DNA of 64,000 nt, taken from contig JAWZYV010016944.1 of assembly GCA_038373885.1 (NCBI GenBank), positions 310,001 through 374,000 of the forward strand, given 5' to 3'. Source of the DNA: Cheiracanthium punctorium. Its lineage: Eukaryota > Arthropoda > Arachnida > Araneae > Cheiracanthiidae. Both the position numbers and the translations under genes were made by a program. Positions 1 to 12,255 of the stretch are shown here, piece by piece. Under the pieces are notes generated by a model, which saw only the letters and a program-made list of their open reading frames with translations, ran no database searches and was not told the origin of the DNA. How positions within the stretch are numbered: position 1 is the stretch's first letter; every line of letters starts with the position of its first letter.

Positions 1-329
1 TTCATAAGAAATTTATAAAAAAAAAATGGCGTACATAACTGAATCCAGTCAAAAATTGAGCGATATTAAACTTACTATTACTCTATAGTTCCTATTTTTT
101 CACTATCTTTAGAAAACGGCAATGATTTTCATAATAGTACTAAAATAACTAAATGATACTATTTTTAGACAGTTATGAATTCAAGAAATGTTCTTCAGAG
201 AAATGACATAAAAATTACATATATTTCGCATGTAACAATGCTCACATTTCGAGATTTTAACAAGTGTCGGTTTTATGAAAAAAATTTCGACCTGAAGATT
301 TGTCATTCGGAGGAAAGTCATTCTAAAAA

Positions 330-688
330 TTGTAGGGGTGCGCATGCGGCATAACTGTGATTCAACGAGGCGACAACCGTCGCGGGATTTCTGACATAGA
401 CGAAGGAAGACACTCGCACACCGTTTCCAAAATCCCGTTTCTGAAACGGGGAAAACCATTTCCGGACTGTCGTCTCAGCTACAGCTTTTCTCCCGTGCAC
501 AACACAAGCGTTTCCTGGCAGCGGCGATTTGTGAAGGAACTTAACGTTGCTGTTAGGAAGTGTCGGAAATGTAGTTAGTTTCTTCTTCTTTACTCCACAC
601 ACACGCCTCCGCCATTTACGACGCTGAAATGGAATACAAAAACAAAATTGCGTTACTTGATGAACTGGGAAAGAACGAGTACATCTAG
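330..688 (+). promoter_or_regulatory. Promoter-like GC-richer island with short ORF
   Basis: This block is clearly richer in G+C and CpG than its AT-rich surroundings. It contains an NRF1/ewg-like palindrome (GCGCATGC at 340-347), a pyrimidine-rich initiator-like stretch near 575-590 and a YY1/pho-like CCGCCATTT just before an ATG. The ATG at 629 opens a 19-codon ORF (to 688) beginning MEYKNKIALLDELGKNE, and a weak GT splice-donor context lies at its end. A 5' exon and promoter of a host gene extending rightwards is one reading. Another is the end of an unrecognised repeat. No downstream exon was found, so the gene identity is unknown. Confidence 0.3.
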
Positions 689-1154
689 TAATGGGGGGGG
701 GGGATAGTGCGATAGATTAATTCAGCGGCATTGCCCGTCAAAGTAAAATGTTAATGAATGTTTTAGGATATTAATTGCACAAGTTACATTGTATGCTGAT
801 AAACTTTCTCTTTCCATTTCTAAAACAGCTCCGAAAGCAAAAGAACTAAAGTCCGCCCTGTGTGAACTTTACTGCCTGTCACCTTCTAGAAAATTCTGCA
901 AATCAAAACATTAAATAAAATGTGATTAAAACATAATTGTCACAGGTAATAAATTATTTATGCTTTATTTGTAAAGTTCCGGAGCAAGAATTTAAAGAAT
1001 GAAAATCGAATAACAATTTTACGATGTTGACATTACTGACGTCGCTTTTCGACGACAAGCATTTAATTAAGCATTGAATTAATGCGGTCAATTTAAGCAG
1101 ATGCATTTTTAAAAATATTTTTTACATTGCATAGTTTTCGTTTAACTTTTCTTT
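689..1154. other. Gene-free AT-rich stretch
   Basis: AT-rich DNA with a G-homopolymer near 694-704. I see no coding or repeat signal. Confidence 0.5.
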
Positions 1155-1787
1155 CAGAGTGTCCCAAAAAGGTTATGCACGCTTTACTTTTTTATCTATG
1201 AGAGATAAATGAAAAATGCCAGTTGAAGAAATGTTCAAAAGAAGGTAGGAAAAAAGACTATTAGAAAAAAAATCCACTTGTTAATTTTCAAAAGTTCCAC
1301 ATTTTAAAATATGTATAGGATCCACGAACCAAAAAAGTCTCTGTAAAATGTGTTCCATACACTAACAAGATGGTGTACAAAATTTGAGAAATAGAAAAGC
1401 AAAAATCCCATCGTTGCGTTTCAGGGGTCGTATATTTACAAAAGCAGATAATTTACTTTTTTTAATTTTTTAATTTAGCAACAAGATTTGCATAAAATCC
1501 ATGCAGAGATCTGAGCATCTGCGTTTAAAGATGTCTCTGAGGAGGCTTCGTGATGAAATTTTGTGCATCACCTCTTTAATGCATAGGGCACATTTTACTA
1601 ACTGATTTTTTTAAGGGATTGTATAAAAATTTAAAATATACAACTTTTTAAAAATTAAGAGCATTTTTTTTCTTTACGTAGCCTGTTTTCCTACCTTATT
1701 TTGAAATTTTTTTTTCTAATTGCATTACCCACTTATCTCTAATAGATAAAAAATTAAAGTTCGTTAAAACCTTTTTGGGATATACTG
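1155..1787. mobile_element. Mariner/IS630-type MITE with long inverted repeats
   Basis: The ends are inverted copies: the left reads CAGAGTGTCCCAAAAAGG and the right, on the minus strand, CAGTATATCCCAAAAAGG. Similarity continues inward for roughly 100 bp through a TTTTTTATCTAT(G/T)AGAGATAA motif. The right flank is TA and the left is TT, as expected for a decayed TA target duplication. No transposase is recognisable inside. Ends, TA target and size match other non-autonomous Tc1/mariner elements in this window. Confidence 0.75.
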
Positions 1788-2592
1788 TATTTCTCCAGTA
1801 AGCAGTTGTGCTATCAGTTCGAAGTATTTTTAGTAACTGAAGCATTTATGTTATTGTATAATTTTTCATTTCATTCTCTTTATGCTAATGGAATACAAGA
1901 ACTAGTTGGCAATAATGAATCATTAAAACTTTTACTAAACGGTGAATGTTTCTGCGGCTTATGTGATACTCTTATATTTTGTAAAAAGGTTTCATGAGAG
2001 TTTCACACTTTTTTAATGGCTTTTAAAGGTAAAATGATACGATATACCTTTATTATAGAATGTTGGATTAAATATCACAAATAGATAAAACTTAAACGCC
2101 TTGAAAACAGGTTAATTATTTTATGGCATGTTGATTAAACGTTTTAACTAAAAGTTATAATGATGTATTAAAATATCATTTTAAACTATTTCTATGAAAC
2201 TCACTTGGCGTTAAAAATTATATATTCAAATTAATCAACATCCAATAAATCTCATTTTAAACTATATTTATGAAAGTCACTTGGCGTAAAAAATTAGGTA
2301 TCCAAATTGACCAACATCCAGTTAATCTTATTTATATAATGTTCACAAAATGTCCTTTGGTCAGACCTCGATGATCACTAAAGGCTAGGATAGTTATATT
2401 TAGCTTTTGCATCAATATTTGGCATTCTATTTTACTCAAATCTTTGGCATCCTACTTTACTAAATGCTTTTACAAATATCTTTATCTGAGATGGTGTATA
2501 TTTGTTAAGCATAGTGAAAAGTAAAATGTATTTTCGGCATTTGTTGCTTTTTTAACTCCGGAAATGCAAGAATGCTTTTCAAAGTATAAAAA
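1788..2592. other. Gene-free AT-rich stretch with a short local duplication
   Basis: No coding signal. A block around 2180-2240 (CTCACTTGGCGTTAAAAATT followed by a match to 'aaattaatcaacatccaat') recurs at about 2270-2325 with several changes, so there is a local imperfect duplication of about 65 bp. Confidence 0.5.
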
Positions 2593-2780
2593 GCTGATCA
2601 ATGGCTTAGTGATAAGACACTAAGGGGAGGTTCATTGGACGGAGGACTATTTAAGAATTTCTATTGCCTATTCAAGTTACATCTGGAAAAAAACGCCCAA
2701 AACTCCAGACCATTACATGAACAGCCGCGCGATGGGCCGTGCTTGGAACCGTGACACTTCCAGAACGCATTAGATAGAAG
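2593..2780 (+). repeat. Possible degenerate tRNA-derived SINE
   Basis: The segment begins with an A-box-like TGGCTTAGTGATAAG followed about 25 bp later by a weak B-box-like GGTTCATTGG, the spacing of a tRNA-derived SINE head. The body (to about 2780) is GC-richer than the surroundings. The B box is poor and no target duplication was found, so this could be chance. Confidence 0.3.
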
Positions 2781-3709
2781 ATGAATAATTGTTTATAATA
2801 AAATGTTCTAAATAATTAAGTAAACTAATAGCATTTTTCGTCCATTTTTACTAATTTCTAGCTTTCAAATTTTTAAATGACCAGCGCTTCCTTCAAGTAA
2901 CTTTCAATGAAATGCAACTGAGTAAAAAATAAAAAATAAAAAATTATAGGATACTACCTTCAGGAACAGCCTACCTATTTGGATAAAAGCTTGTTACAAT
3001 TCCTGAGGTGTCTTACTGTCCTGATGAACTCAAGCCGCAGGCCCTGATCTAACAGAGCACTTGCTTCTGTTATTTTTTACAGCACAATTTTTGAACTTCA
3101 ATTGGTAGAATGCATCAAATCAATACATTATAAAAACAGTTAATTTACAGTAATTCACAGTGGCTCACCATGCTGTACCTTTGTAATAAATCTGAACATA
3201 TATATCACTTTTTTTTTAAACAAGTTTGAGAGTAAAAGAAAATAAATAAATATCTGAAAATAAAATTTAGGCTTGAAAATGAGAATTAAAAAAATAGTTT
3301 TGAAAGTTTAAAACACAAATCAAGTCAATTTACGAAAATAAAATATAGGTTTTAGAAACATGTTTTTGCACTTCTTCAATGAGTAGTATCATTTGATTAC
3401 ATAAGGATTTATTTTTTAACATATATGCATTCCCTTGCTCATTATTTTGTGAAGGTGATTTTATAAATGTGCATTGCTTTAATAATGTACCATTGGTAAA
3501 GTAATAATATAATGAATTTCCCTAAAATTGGAAAATACTAAAAACTTGGGAGAGCTCTTGTTAAAAAGGAATGGGTTCTGATCTGTAAATTAATCTGAAA
3601 AAGTTCGAACGCTTTTTTGACTTTAAAAGTGTTTCCAAATCTTGGATTAAAGATTTTAAATTAACATTAAAGATTTTAAATTAAAGATTTACAGTTTTAA
3701 AATACTGAT
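2781..3709. other. Gene-free AT-rich stretch
   Basis: No coding or clear repeat signal apart from a short tandem duplication of TTAAAGATTTTAAA near 3645-3690. Confidence 0.5.
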
Positions 3710-3790
3710 CAATGGCGGCGCGTGCATAGAGAGTATGTACGTGCCACCACTGTTGCGGCGAAGGGGTTCTGCAGCACCCCTTAGTTTTCG
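3710..3790. repeat. hAT-like terminal palindrome
   Basis: A near-palindrome: CAATGGCGGCGCGTGCA at 3710-3726 is mirrored by TGTACGTGCCACCACTG ending at 3752. A second imperfect hairpin follows (GGCGAAGGGGT ... ACCCCTTAGTTTTCGCC). CAGTGGCGG-type ends are common in animal hAT elements, so this may be one terminus of a hAT element whose other end I could not locate. Confidence 0.35.
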
Positions 3791-4702
3791 CCAAATATTA
3801 TAATGATAATTACATATTTATTTTTTCTTTTATTCTTCCTTAACATTTGAACCATACACAGTCATTACGCTTGAAGTCAGTAGCTATCAAGTAGCAATAA
3901 CAGAAATCTCTCCAAAAATATTTTGAAAAATCCGGAAAACACAATAAACTCACCACGGCACAGCGACCGTAAATTACTCTATGATTACTTACTCTATGCC
4001 TGCTCGAAGCCCGGCGAAATTCGCTCCGAGAAAGGTAGAAAAAGCCACGAGAGAGCTGTAGAATTTACAGTTCCCCTCGCCATCCGGAATAGATAAAAGC
4101 ATGTAGTGCCTTGGGCTGAGGACGGATTTTTTTTTTTTTTTTGTCCGTTATGTCCTCGACATTGTAAACATTTTACAAAATTGTCCTTTTCTAAAATGTG
4201 TAAATTACATTAAAATGAGTAATAAAATTCCTTTTTTGAAGTTGAATCCAAAACTACCGTCCCCTCATCTGAGTTTAGCTACCTTTGCAGTAAACAGGCC
4301 ATGAGAAATGAAGATTGCAATGTCACCATGTTTATAGTATGTAGGGCTGAAATTTAATATATCTCCACCATTCCTCCCTTTTTCAGGTAGCCCTGGTGTG
4401 CTTGACTTTGACAACAACAACAAAAATAACTATACGGTATGATTCGTTTGCTGTTTTGGAGAAATAATTTTGAAAAATTACTCATGCTATTTAGAGTTTA
4501 AGTGACATTTTATGCAATTATCTATAAAAAGTATTAGCTTTAACTGTCGTAAAAGCCAGACAGTTGCTTTTACGACACGTGAAAGCAAAATACAACGTAC
4601 GAACGTTGCTTGTACGTACTCAACAGCCATATAGAGGTGAAGGAGAAATTTATTAATCTTTCCGCGCTAAGCAAATCAAGAATGGAATTCCTTCTAACAT
4701 AA
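3791..4702. other. Gene-free stretch
   Basis: Contains a T homopolymer (about 4129-4142) between GGACGGA and TCCGTT, a small inverted pair. No coding signal. Confidence 0.45.
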
Positions 4703-5394
4703 ACTAGCCGCCTCCGGTGACCAGTTGGTTCGCCATCTTAATAAATCTTGTTCGGAGAGAATGATATTTCTCACTGGCATCCTTGGCACTGAAATCTCTT
4801 AGATTCTGAATGGAATTTAAAATTAAGATGGTTACAAACAGGAGCGGCCCTAGGGTAAGTGTAGAGACCCCCTGCTAACATAAAAAAAGACGCACCCTTT
4901 TATGCTCTACTTAGTTTTTAAGTTCAAAATGACACCCCTTCGAAGCCAGCGCCCCAATGCGATGCTTACGGTGTCGGGCCGCCCCTGGTTACAAAAATAA
5001 GATGGGGTTTAATGATAAAAACCTACAAAAAGGAATAAATTATTTTCGTCCTATATTGATTCTGAAGAGCTTCTGGATATATTGGCCTTTATCAAAATAC
5101 GGAAAGGAAAAAAAAAGTAAGAAAATCTGAAACACTTTCAGATTTTAAAAAAGCAATAAAGCTCTATATATTCAAAGCGTATTATAATCCATGGGTCTTC
5201 CCTATTTTCTTTCCTTATTCCATTAAGTTGGAAAGTATATCATTATACATGAGTGTGATTAAACAAAATTAAAATTGATATTTCTAACATTCTTTTTCTG
5301 GATGTAATACATTAAAAATAGATGGGAAAAAGCTGCGCAGAAAAATGCACAATTCGAACTGAGTGAAATTTTCTCAAAAACTTATTCGGTGTAT
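4703..5394 (+). repeat. Interspersed repeat family A, copy 1
   Basis: About 690 bp that closely matches 19318-20005 in the same orientation. Shared landmarks are ACTAGCC at the left edge, the segment GCCATCTTAATAAATCTTG, the block around 5000 containing AAAACCTACAAAAAGG, and GCACAATTCGAACTGA near the right edge. Similarity stops abruptly at both sides. The unit carries a nested hAT MITE at 4839-4987. I cannot assign the host unit to a TE class: no coding capacity or termini are visible. Confidence 0.85.
4839..4987. mobile_element. hAT MITE with 8-bp target duplication
   Basis: The termini are CAGGAGCGGCCC (left) and GGGCCGCCCCTG (right), inverted and nearly perfect. They are flanked by identical 8-bp direct repeats GTTACAAA (4831-4838 and 4988-4995), diagnostic of hAT-type insertion. 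Non-coding, 149 bp. The family A copy at 19.3 kb carries the same insertion, but its left target duplication and neighbouring sequence are deleted. Confidence 0.9.
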
Positions 5395-5639
5395 TCATAA
5401 TCGCAAGCGTTAGGATCACATCACCTGAAACTCGAACATCAACCATTTTATTTTTCGCCAAATTAAAAAGTTTCATATTTTAGTTTCGAAAAATTTCCAA
5501 ATCTTATTTTTCTTTTGAGTATAAAACATTTCATTCCTGCTCTGATTTCACATGTACACGATATTTTAATTAAAAAATAACCTTACAAATAATATAAAAA
5601 AAAATCGTTATCCTTTTATTTTTACTTCAAGAGTCGGAT

Positions 5640-5946
5640 TAATAAACTTTCCAAATATGGCAACCTAGATACTCTTCACTCTTTCCACTGCGGAGTTACA
5701 ATTGCGAAATGGCGAGAGCAAAAATTTGCCTTTTGCGACACGCTTTTTATCGATATCTCCTAAAATAATTCGAATTTCGTAAAAAACGCTTCGAGGTATG
5801 TCGGGACCCGTCCTGGAGAGTTTCCATACAAAATTTCGTAGGTCTATGGTCACCCGTCTGCGAGCTACGCGAGACACAGGCAAACAAATAAACTAACTAA
5901 CCAACCAACTAACGGACAGTTTACACTCTTTTTTATTTATATAGAT
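5640..5946 (+). mobile_element. RTE-like LINE/SINE 3' tail, copy 1
   Basis: A non-coding block that resembles 62695-62905: both share TTCGAATTTCG, a CGAGG(T/C)ATGT core and a CAAAATT(T/C)(C)GGTAGGTCT-like segment. It ends in a simple ACTAACTAACC run followed by TTTATTTATATAGAT, the type of tail found on RTE-clade LINEs and SINEs mobilised by them. No reverse transcriptase is present, so this is a 5'-truncated copy or a SINE. Confidence 0.6.
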
Positions 5947-8900
5947 GCATGCATGCCAATTCTACTGTATTTTCAGTTTTCTTTTTATTTCTCTTTATAG
6001 TTCTAAAGTTTCTCCATAATTAACTATTGCTGTTTTTTACTCGACATTAAGAAACAAGGAGTTCCTTATCTAAGCAGTATCCCTACTAACTGCAACTACG
6101 AGCAGACACTGTTACTCATATATTACATTTCTCGTGTGTCAAGCTTTTGCACATAACTTGAAGAAGAATTTTACTCGGGTGAAAAATCTTTATTTCATTG
6201 CTCGCTGCTATAGAGAACTAACTATATAGGCTGCAGCTACTCATAAACTTACTCCAGACTCATCGCTTCTTTGTAACTACTAACTAAAAATCTTAATTTC
6301 CTTAAAACCTTGTTGGTTGTTAAATGAATTTTTGTTTGTTAAATATCCTCGAAAATAACGTGATTTGTGGATGCATTTTTAGAACACTAACGGAAATGAA
6401 ACATAAAAACCTCCCATTAGAGTGATTATCTTAGCAGTTTCTATATGGACTTGGATTTCTTAGGTATTTAACAAGTACCAGAAATCACGAGTTTTCTTCA
6501 GAGTATGAAAGCATAGTAGAAAATACAACCAGAGATTTGAACTGCTCTGGAATATAATTAACAACTTTTCTTAAACAGTAATGTGAAGCTTAAATTATAG
6601 CAGAATTTTGAAGTTAAAAGTTGATTACCTTTCCAAAAAACAGTTTTAAAAAGTATTGTTTGCATAAATGGGTTAATTATATTCCGGAGCAGTTTGCATC
6701 TCTGTATAACATGACAGACAGTCTGTTATGTTATTTTTTAGTCTTTCTTCTGCACCTTGAAATCACTACCGATTCTTTCAGATTAATTTTAGAAAAATAT
6801 AATTTCATAAAAGAAACGTGGTCTCATCATTAAATAAAATGTGCATAAAAATTTTACTCATTTATATATTTTTTATAAATTTTTGAATGAATACATGGAT
6901 TTTACAATGATATTTCACGATGAAAATTTTTTTATACCCAACTCAAACTTTGATACTTGCAATTTAAAATGCAGCGCGAAGCCACTGCTATTTATGGGGA
7001 GCGTTCGGCTTTTCCAAAACTCAGTTTGCAAGTGACGAATTGAAATCTAAAAAGCAAACGCATTGCCAAGATACTGAAAGTTTTGACCTTGAAGAAAAGT
7101 TCGGAAAATGTGTGCACATAGACTACAAAGGATCTAATATGCTTCGAGAACTGAAATTCTGGAATGAACTAAATATCTTCGACTTTGGAATTCTACTTTA
7201 CAAGAATGAGCTGTCAGAATTTTGCGTTACGTTTCTTTTCAATCTTGAGATACTATAAAATTATTTTAGTAAAACTTTTCGCGAATGCTTTTAATAATAA
7301 CAAATACTGTAAGCCCGTTGAACGGATTTTTGATTTGCTTGTAAAATTTTATGTTTTTTTTTTCGATTGGCCATATTTCTTTTGTGTTTAAACCTTATCT
7401 TTCAATGAAAACAGTTCAAGAATTCGAATTAGTCTCTGATACTCTGCAAAAAGTAACCATGCTAGATTACAGCACAACGTTTTCGTAAACGTAAAGCCAG
7501 CACATTGTGATGTAAAGACTGAGTGAATTTTTTGTACAGAGATCTTCGTGATTCTCTTATCAATGTCATTATTTCATTTCGTGAGTGGATTTACAACACA
7601 CAGTGGTGTAGACCATCCGCCCCCATAGATCACGATTTTCCTTGAAGATTGGGGGAGCGCTTTTGTTGTATTTTACGTAATAACTTACAAACCTATTTGA
7701 AAAAAAAGCGCAGAATTTTATGAAGTCGATTAAAATTTTCAGGGGATTAAGTTTATATTGATATAAAAGTTCATCTTTAATACGGTCGTTGTTCAAAAAG
7801 AAAAAAAAATTATTTTAATAAATTGTGCGATACACTAATTTTTGATGTGCAAAGTTAGATCACTATCTTTGAAAAGGGTCTGAGATATGACAATTAATAT
7901 GGGCTGAATAAAGCCTCTTTTTAGTAACTCTTAAGCGAAAAAAAAATCACATCTAATAATCGCTTTTCAGGGGTCTGTACAGAAATCAGGACGAATGCAG
8001 TAATTGGAATTCAGCTACGAAAGTTTATATTAAAATTCACGTACAGCCCTTGACCAATTTGCTTAAAAACAAGTCTGGGGATTTTAATGACGAAAAGTTA
8101 AAATTTTGTATCATCACATAATTAAAGTAAGGGACATATTTCGTTGATTGGTAATTTATTTGTACAGGCGGCCTGTAATAAAACTGAGTACCATCATGCA
8201 ATTTATTTTTTTTTATTTTTTATACATGTCTATCATGAATATTCAACGAATAATATCCATAGTTTATCACATACATACACATGCACATTCATACGAAAGT
8301 ATATTTTTTGAAGAATACAAAGAAATTACTAAGATACGAGGTCAAAGGCATTTTTTGAGTTACAGATAGAATTCAAGGTATGACTTGCAATGGGTTTTGA
8401 ATTTCCCCCTTTGGACCACTTAACTAATGATAATGTTATTCCTTTACATACTAAAAGTCAAAGCCAGTTGTGGAGGCAATTACAACGGGCGCTAGTAAAA
8501 ACATTTAACCAAAATATGTCTGGACTCGATATATATATATGTATTTAATCATCATCCATATAAAATAACTTCATATTCCGTTTTCATTATATACCGAAAT
8601 CGGAATAACATTTTCTTCTAAAAACGTGCCAAAACTTTTCGCATTCGAAGGATTTCGTTTCGATGGAAACATGCCCTCTTATAATAACGTTTCGTGCAGA
8701 GGAAATCTTTTTATATATGGAAAAGCAAATTAAACTGGTTAATCTGAAAAAAAAAACTATTTTAAACGAATTGAGTAGCAATTTTCCCTTTAAAGCCTGA
8801 TAACAGTGACTTCAGCATGACGTAATTATCACCTGCGACACCTAATTTTATCACGCAAATGGTTAATTTTTTTTTTACTCACGGAAATAAAATAGAGCTG

Positions 8901-9046
8901 AAGATAGCAAAAAAAAATTGCTTGAAAATTGTGGAATAGGTAGAGCTTAACTTTTTAATCTTTTTGGAGTAATAGTGGTAAAAATTTTATACTGGAGCTG
9001 GAATTGTTATAAAATCAGTGAATCAGTGACATTGAGTCAGGGATCA
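5947..9046. other. Gene-free AT-rich stretch
   Basis: Three kilobases without recognised genes. Small open frames occur (for example 7040-7258, 72 codons, moderately protein-like, no recognised motif) but none has a supporting signal. A short (TA)n lies at 8530-8540. Confidence 0.5.
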
Positions 9047-9054
9047 GCGTAACC

Positions 9055-9189
9055 CAGTGGAGTAGCCAGAAATTTTTCATGGGAGGGTACGACTGCTGCA
9101 AATCACATATATGTTTACGTGCGTGTGATAAGGGAGTGAAGAACCCTTGTCAACCCTTGGAGGGTTGACACCCCTTGGCTACGCCATTG
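9055..9189. mobile_element. hAT MITE with perfect 8-bp target duplication
   Basis: The left end is CAGTGGAGTAGCCAG and the right end CTTGGCTACGCCATTG, inverted relatives of the common CAGTGGCGTAGCCA hAT terminus. Immediately outside are perfect 8-bp direct repeats GCGTAACC (9047-9054 and 9190-9197). The element is 135 bp and non-coding. Confidence 0.92.
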
Positions 9190-9197
9190 GCGTAACC

Positions 9198-10735
9198 ATA
9201 TTACAGGATAGTAACTGTAATTTGAATGGCTATTTAAACAAAAAAGAGTACCAGAAACATCAAACGTATCCATAATTACTATATGAGTAGAAATATCCGT
9301 AAAATGTCTGTCAAAAAATATATTTTGTTAACCATTACTATAATTAAATTCACCGCGTTAGTTTCTTTTTCTCCGTCTCTTTTGTAAAAAATCAACTGTC
9401 AGAAAACAATTTCACTAAGAATATTCGCAATCACTTAACATTCTAGTGTTAAAATTAAAATTAGGAAAAGTCACATTAGCTACATTGTTTGGAGCAATCA
9501 ATAATTTATGCTTTACAACTAATTAGAGGAACCTGCGGGACAAAGTTTTCTCCCACTTACAGATAGAGAGGCCGCAAGTATTTTATTCTTTTCTGAGCAT
9601 CGAGGAAGACATAGAAGGAAATTAATTTTGCCATAACCAAATTTGGGTTTTGAATGACTGCGCATTTTTCCCCCTTTCAAAATGAGTGTTCAAAAGAAAA
9701 TATAAGCAATTAATATTTCGGCTTTATTAATATGAAATTACTTAATAATCCTCTCGAATTGTGTTTTTATTAGGAAAGTTGTGGGGTCGTTTCGATTACT
9801 TAGTTTTTATGCTTTTTTTTATGGTGCTCAATCAGAATCGTAGGTTTATTGACACAATTTCGTGACGCAGCATTGAAAAAAATCCAAAAACTGGCTAGGA
9901 AAATAATATTTATGACTTTTTTTGTTGTTAATCGACAACTGTCAATTTTCGTAAATGACAAATACATTTAAAATGAAAATTCATACAATTTCCTGCGAAT
10001 AATCATTTTCTTTCCAACAAACCGTCCGAGACCAAGAGGTAGTCCGATATCGATGTATTTCAGCTGCCTCATCTAAAATTTACTTTTTCCGCAAAAAAGT
10101 CTTAACTTATTGTTAGACTCCGCATACTCTCTTTGAATCATGCGAGAAATGGTAAACATAATTCTTCCAAAATTATATAACATTTAATTATTTGAGGGTG
10201 TTCAACCTGAAGAACGATAGTGGTCACATGACTTTTGAACAGCTTTAAAAATAAACCATTGCTGCTAAAGACTCAAAAAAATGAAAAATGCTACTTCATC
10301 CAACGCACTATATACTCATACTAACAGTAAAGCTGTATGCCTCATGCAACTTTCAGAAAAAATTCATACGCACAAAAATCGACTTCAAAAATGAGACGAG
10401 GTGGTTCCTGTTTTGGGAAATATTGTGAGTCCTATAATTTCATCGTTTGTAACAGTTTATAGCATAACTTGTAAAAATACATTTTTATATTTTTCCAACT
10501 CTCTACTGCTAGTAAGTTTTTTTATGTGTTCAAAATTCCGAAAAAGAACAGACTTAATGAAACCTTCTTTCAAAATAAATGAAATTCGAACTGTTTTTTT
10601 TCTGTTTCTTTTTTTTCCGATTCTTTTCAGGAACACTCTTGAAAAAGTATAAAATACTTTATTTTTGATTATACTGGTTTTTTTTTTACATATTATGCTA
10701 TTTTTCTCATTGGTGCGGAACTGGCACATTAACTA
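9198..10735. other. Gene-free AT-rich stretch
   Basis: No coding or repeat signal that I can support. Confidence 0.5.
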
Positions 10736-10907
10736 GTCAGAGGGCGGTCGAATCTGATGTACTTCTGTGAAGAGACTCCCAATGGATTCCCTCAAATTCC
10801 CCTAGCAAATGCATCCCAAACACACAAGTCCATGCCAGGTGCCAGGAATCGGACCCGGGCACAAAGTGTGGTAGAATAGTTCGGTAGCCACTACACCACC
10901 CGGCGGT
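10736..10907 (-). mobile_element. tRNA-derived SINE, minus strand
   Basis: On the minus strand the head reads through an A box TGGTGTAGTGG and a B box GGTCCGATTCC at tRNA-like spacing, preceded by GCCGGG. A non-tRNA body of about 100 bp follows. These are the internal RNA polymerase III promoter elements of a tRNA-derived SINE. The 3' tail and target duplication are unclear, so the lower-coordinate edge is approximate. Confidence 0.7.
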
Positions 10908-11090
10908 CAGTTTTTCATTATTATACGAGATAAAATGATAGAAACCTTTTTCGTTTATAGAGTCCTGGGTGAGGTTCTTTTATAAGGTAGCGGCTGTTTA
11001 TACAGATACGGTTTGTTTTATCGTCAGCACCTCGTCTTGCTTATCTGTAAAATGAAAGAAGTGTTGAGAAAGCAACATCTTATGATAACA

Positions 11091-11490
11091 GGACCGTGGT
11101 AGCCCCAGTGGTTAGGAGCCGGTAGGATGCAGGCTCAATTCCGACGTGACACTGAAAACCACCTTTTATATGCGGTGTACATGCATGTTAAATCCATGGT
11201 CCAAAAAGTATCGTTGGTGTTCGCAAGAACTTTCCGAAAGCTAGCAATATTCGGAAATCCCCACATTCTGACGAGAATCCAAATTGAATGGATTGCAACT
11301 GAGAACTCCTGGAAGAATGCAGGTATGTCTAAATGTTACATTCGTTGACGTGCGCTGTCATAAGTTATTACGCAAACTAATTTGCGATCCCAAAGCGGGA
11401 TTTTGTGAAGACTTTCGAAGTACTCCATTTCAAGTATTGCTTGAGTCCTTACGAGTCGAAGGCAAAAAAAAAGAAAAAAAAGAACTCTAA
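11091..11490 (+). mobile_element. tRNA-derived SINE, plus strand
   Basis: The head has an A-box-like TAGCCCCAGTGGTTAGGA and a B-box-like GGCTCAATTCC, then ACCTTTTATATGCGGTGTAC and ATGCATGTTAAAT, a body type common to arthropod tRNA-SINEs. An A-rich tract (AAAAAAAAAGAAAAAAAAG, about 11465-11483) may be the 3' tail. Its head lies about 190 bp from the opposite-strand SINE at 10736-10907. Confidence 0.65.
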
Positions 11491-12049
11491 ATCTTGAGTT
11501 TTGTTTCAATTTTTTTTTTGAATAGGGAGTTTACTATAAGTAGGCAATTTCCGATTTAAGAGTAAAGACAACCATCCTAAGAAGTACATTTCTGCCATGG
11601 TATCAAACATTCATTTCGTTTTGATACTACCCTGAAAGTTAATACTCTTAGAGTGAACATTTTGTGTTTCATGAAAAGCTATGATTTATCGATGCGTGGA
11701 ACACAGATAATGTTATAACTTTCTGAATGTGTTATTCTTGCTTCTGTGGATGAATTTCTCCTATCATTACTTCCAAATATTTGGTTTCAGCAGGACAGCT
11801 TTCAATTCATCATACTAAAGTTGTGAAGTCTGGTTAAATAAAGTTTCCTGAGTTTTAGCACCTAGGTTATCTGATTTAACACCTATGCATCTCCATTTGT
11901 GCGATCCCACGAATGTTTGCTACTTCCTTCAGATTAATCACAGTTACAAATAATCATTCAATCAGGATGATTGCCGCAACATTGGCGCACAAGCCTAACT
12001 ACATACGTAATTTACTGCACACATCCATTATTAAAATTTTAAGGAATAA
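11491..12049. other. Gene-free AT-rich stretch
   Basis: No supported feature. Confidence 0.5.
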
Positions 12050-12255
12050 CCCTTTGAAGCGCAACCATTTCCCAATGCTAAAAATAGGGTAGCCGTTGCC
12101 ATCGTTTGATTTAACTACCAGCAAGGTATTTATGTTACAGCTGGCTGTGCGCGCACAGCCACATGCATCATAAATGGTCTCTAGATCTGTAGCACTCGAT
12201 GAACTATTCGATCGGTCGCCATCTTGCTGGTATCAAATCGAGCGATGTCAACTGG
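12050..12255 (+). mobile_element. piggyBac-type MITE (family B), truncated copy
   Basis: It begins CCCTTTGAAG after ATAA, a one-base variant of the TTAA target, and shares this end and the inner block GTAGCCGTTGCCA with the complete copy at 47383-47644. Inner inverted repeats (GATTTAACTACCAGCAAGG and CTTGCTGGTATCAAATC) flank a central GC-rich palindrome GGCTGTGCGCGCACAGCC. The right terminus is missing: the sequence runs directly into the BEL/Pao LTR edge at 12256. Confidence 0.65.

Noticed and set aside
7040..7258. 72-codon protein-like frame
   Set aside because: Composition is plausible but there is no motif, homologue or splice context that I can point to.
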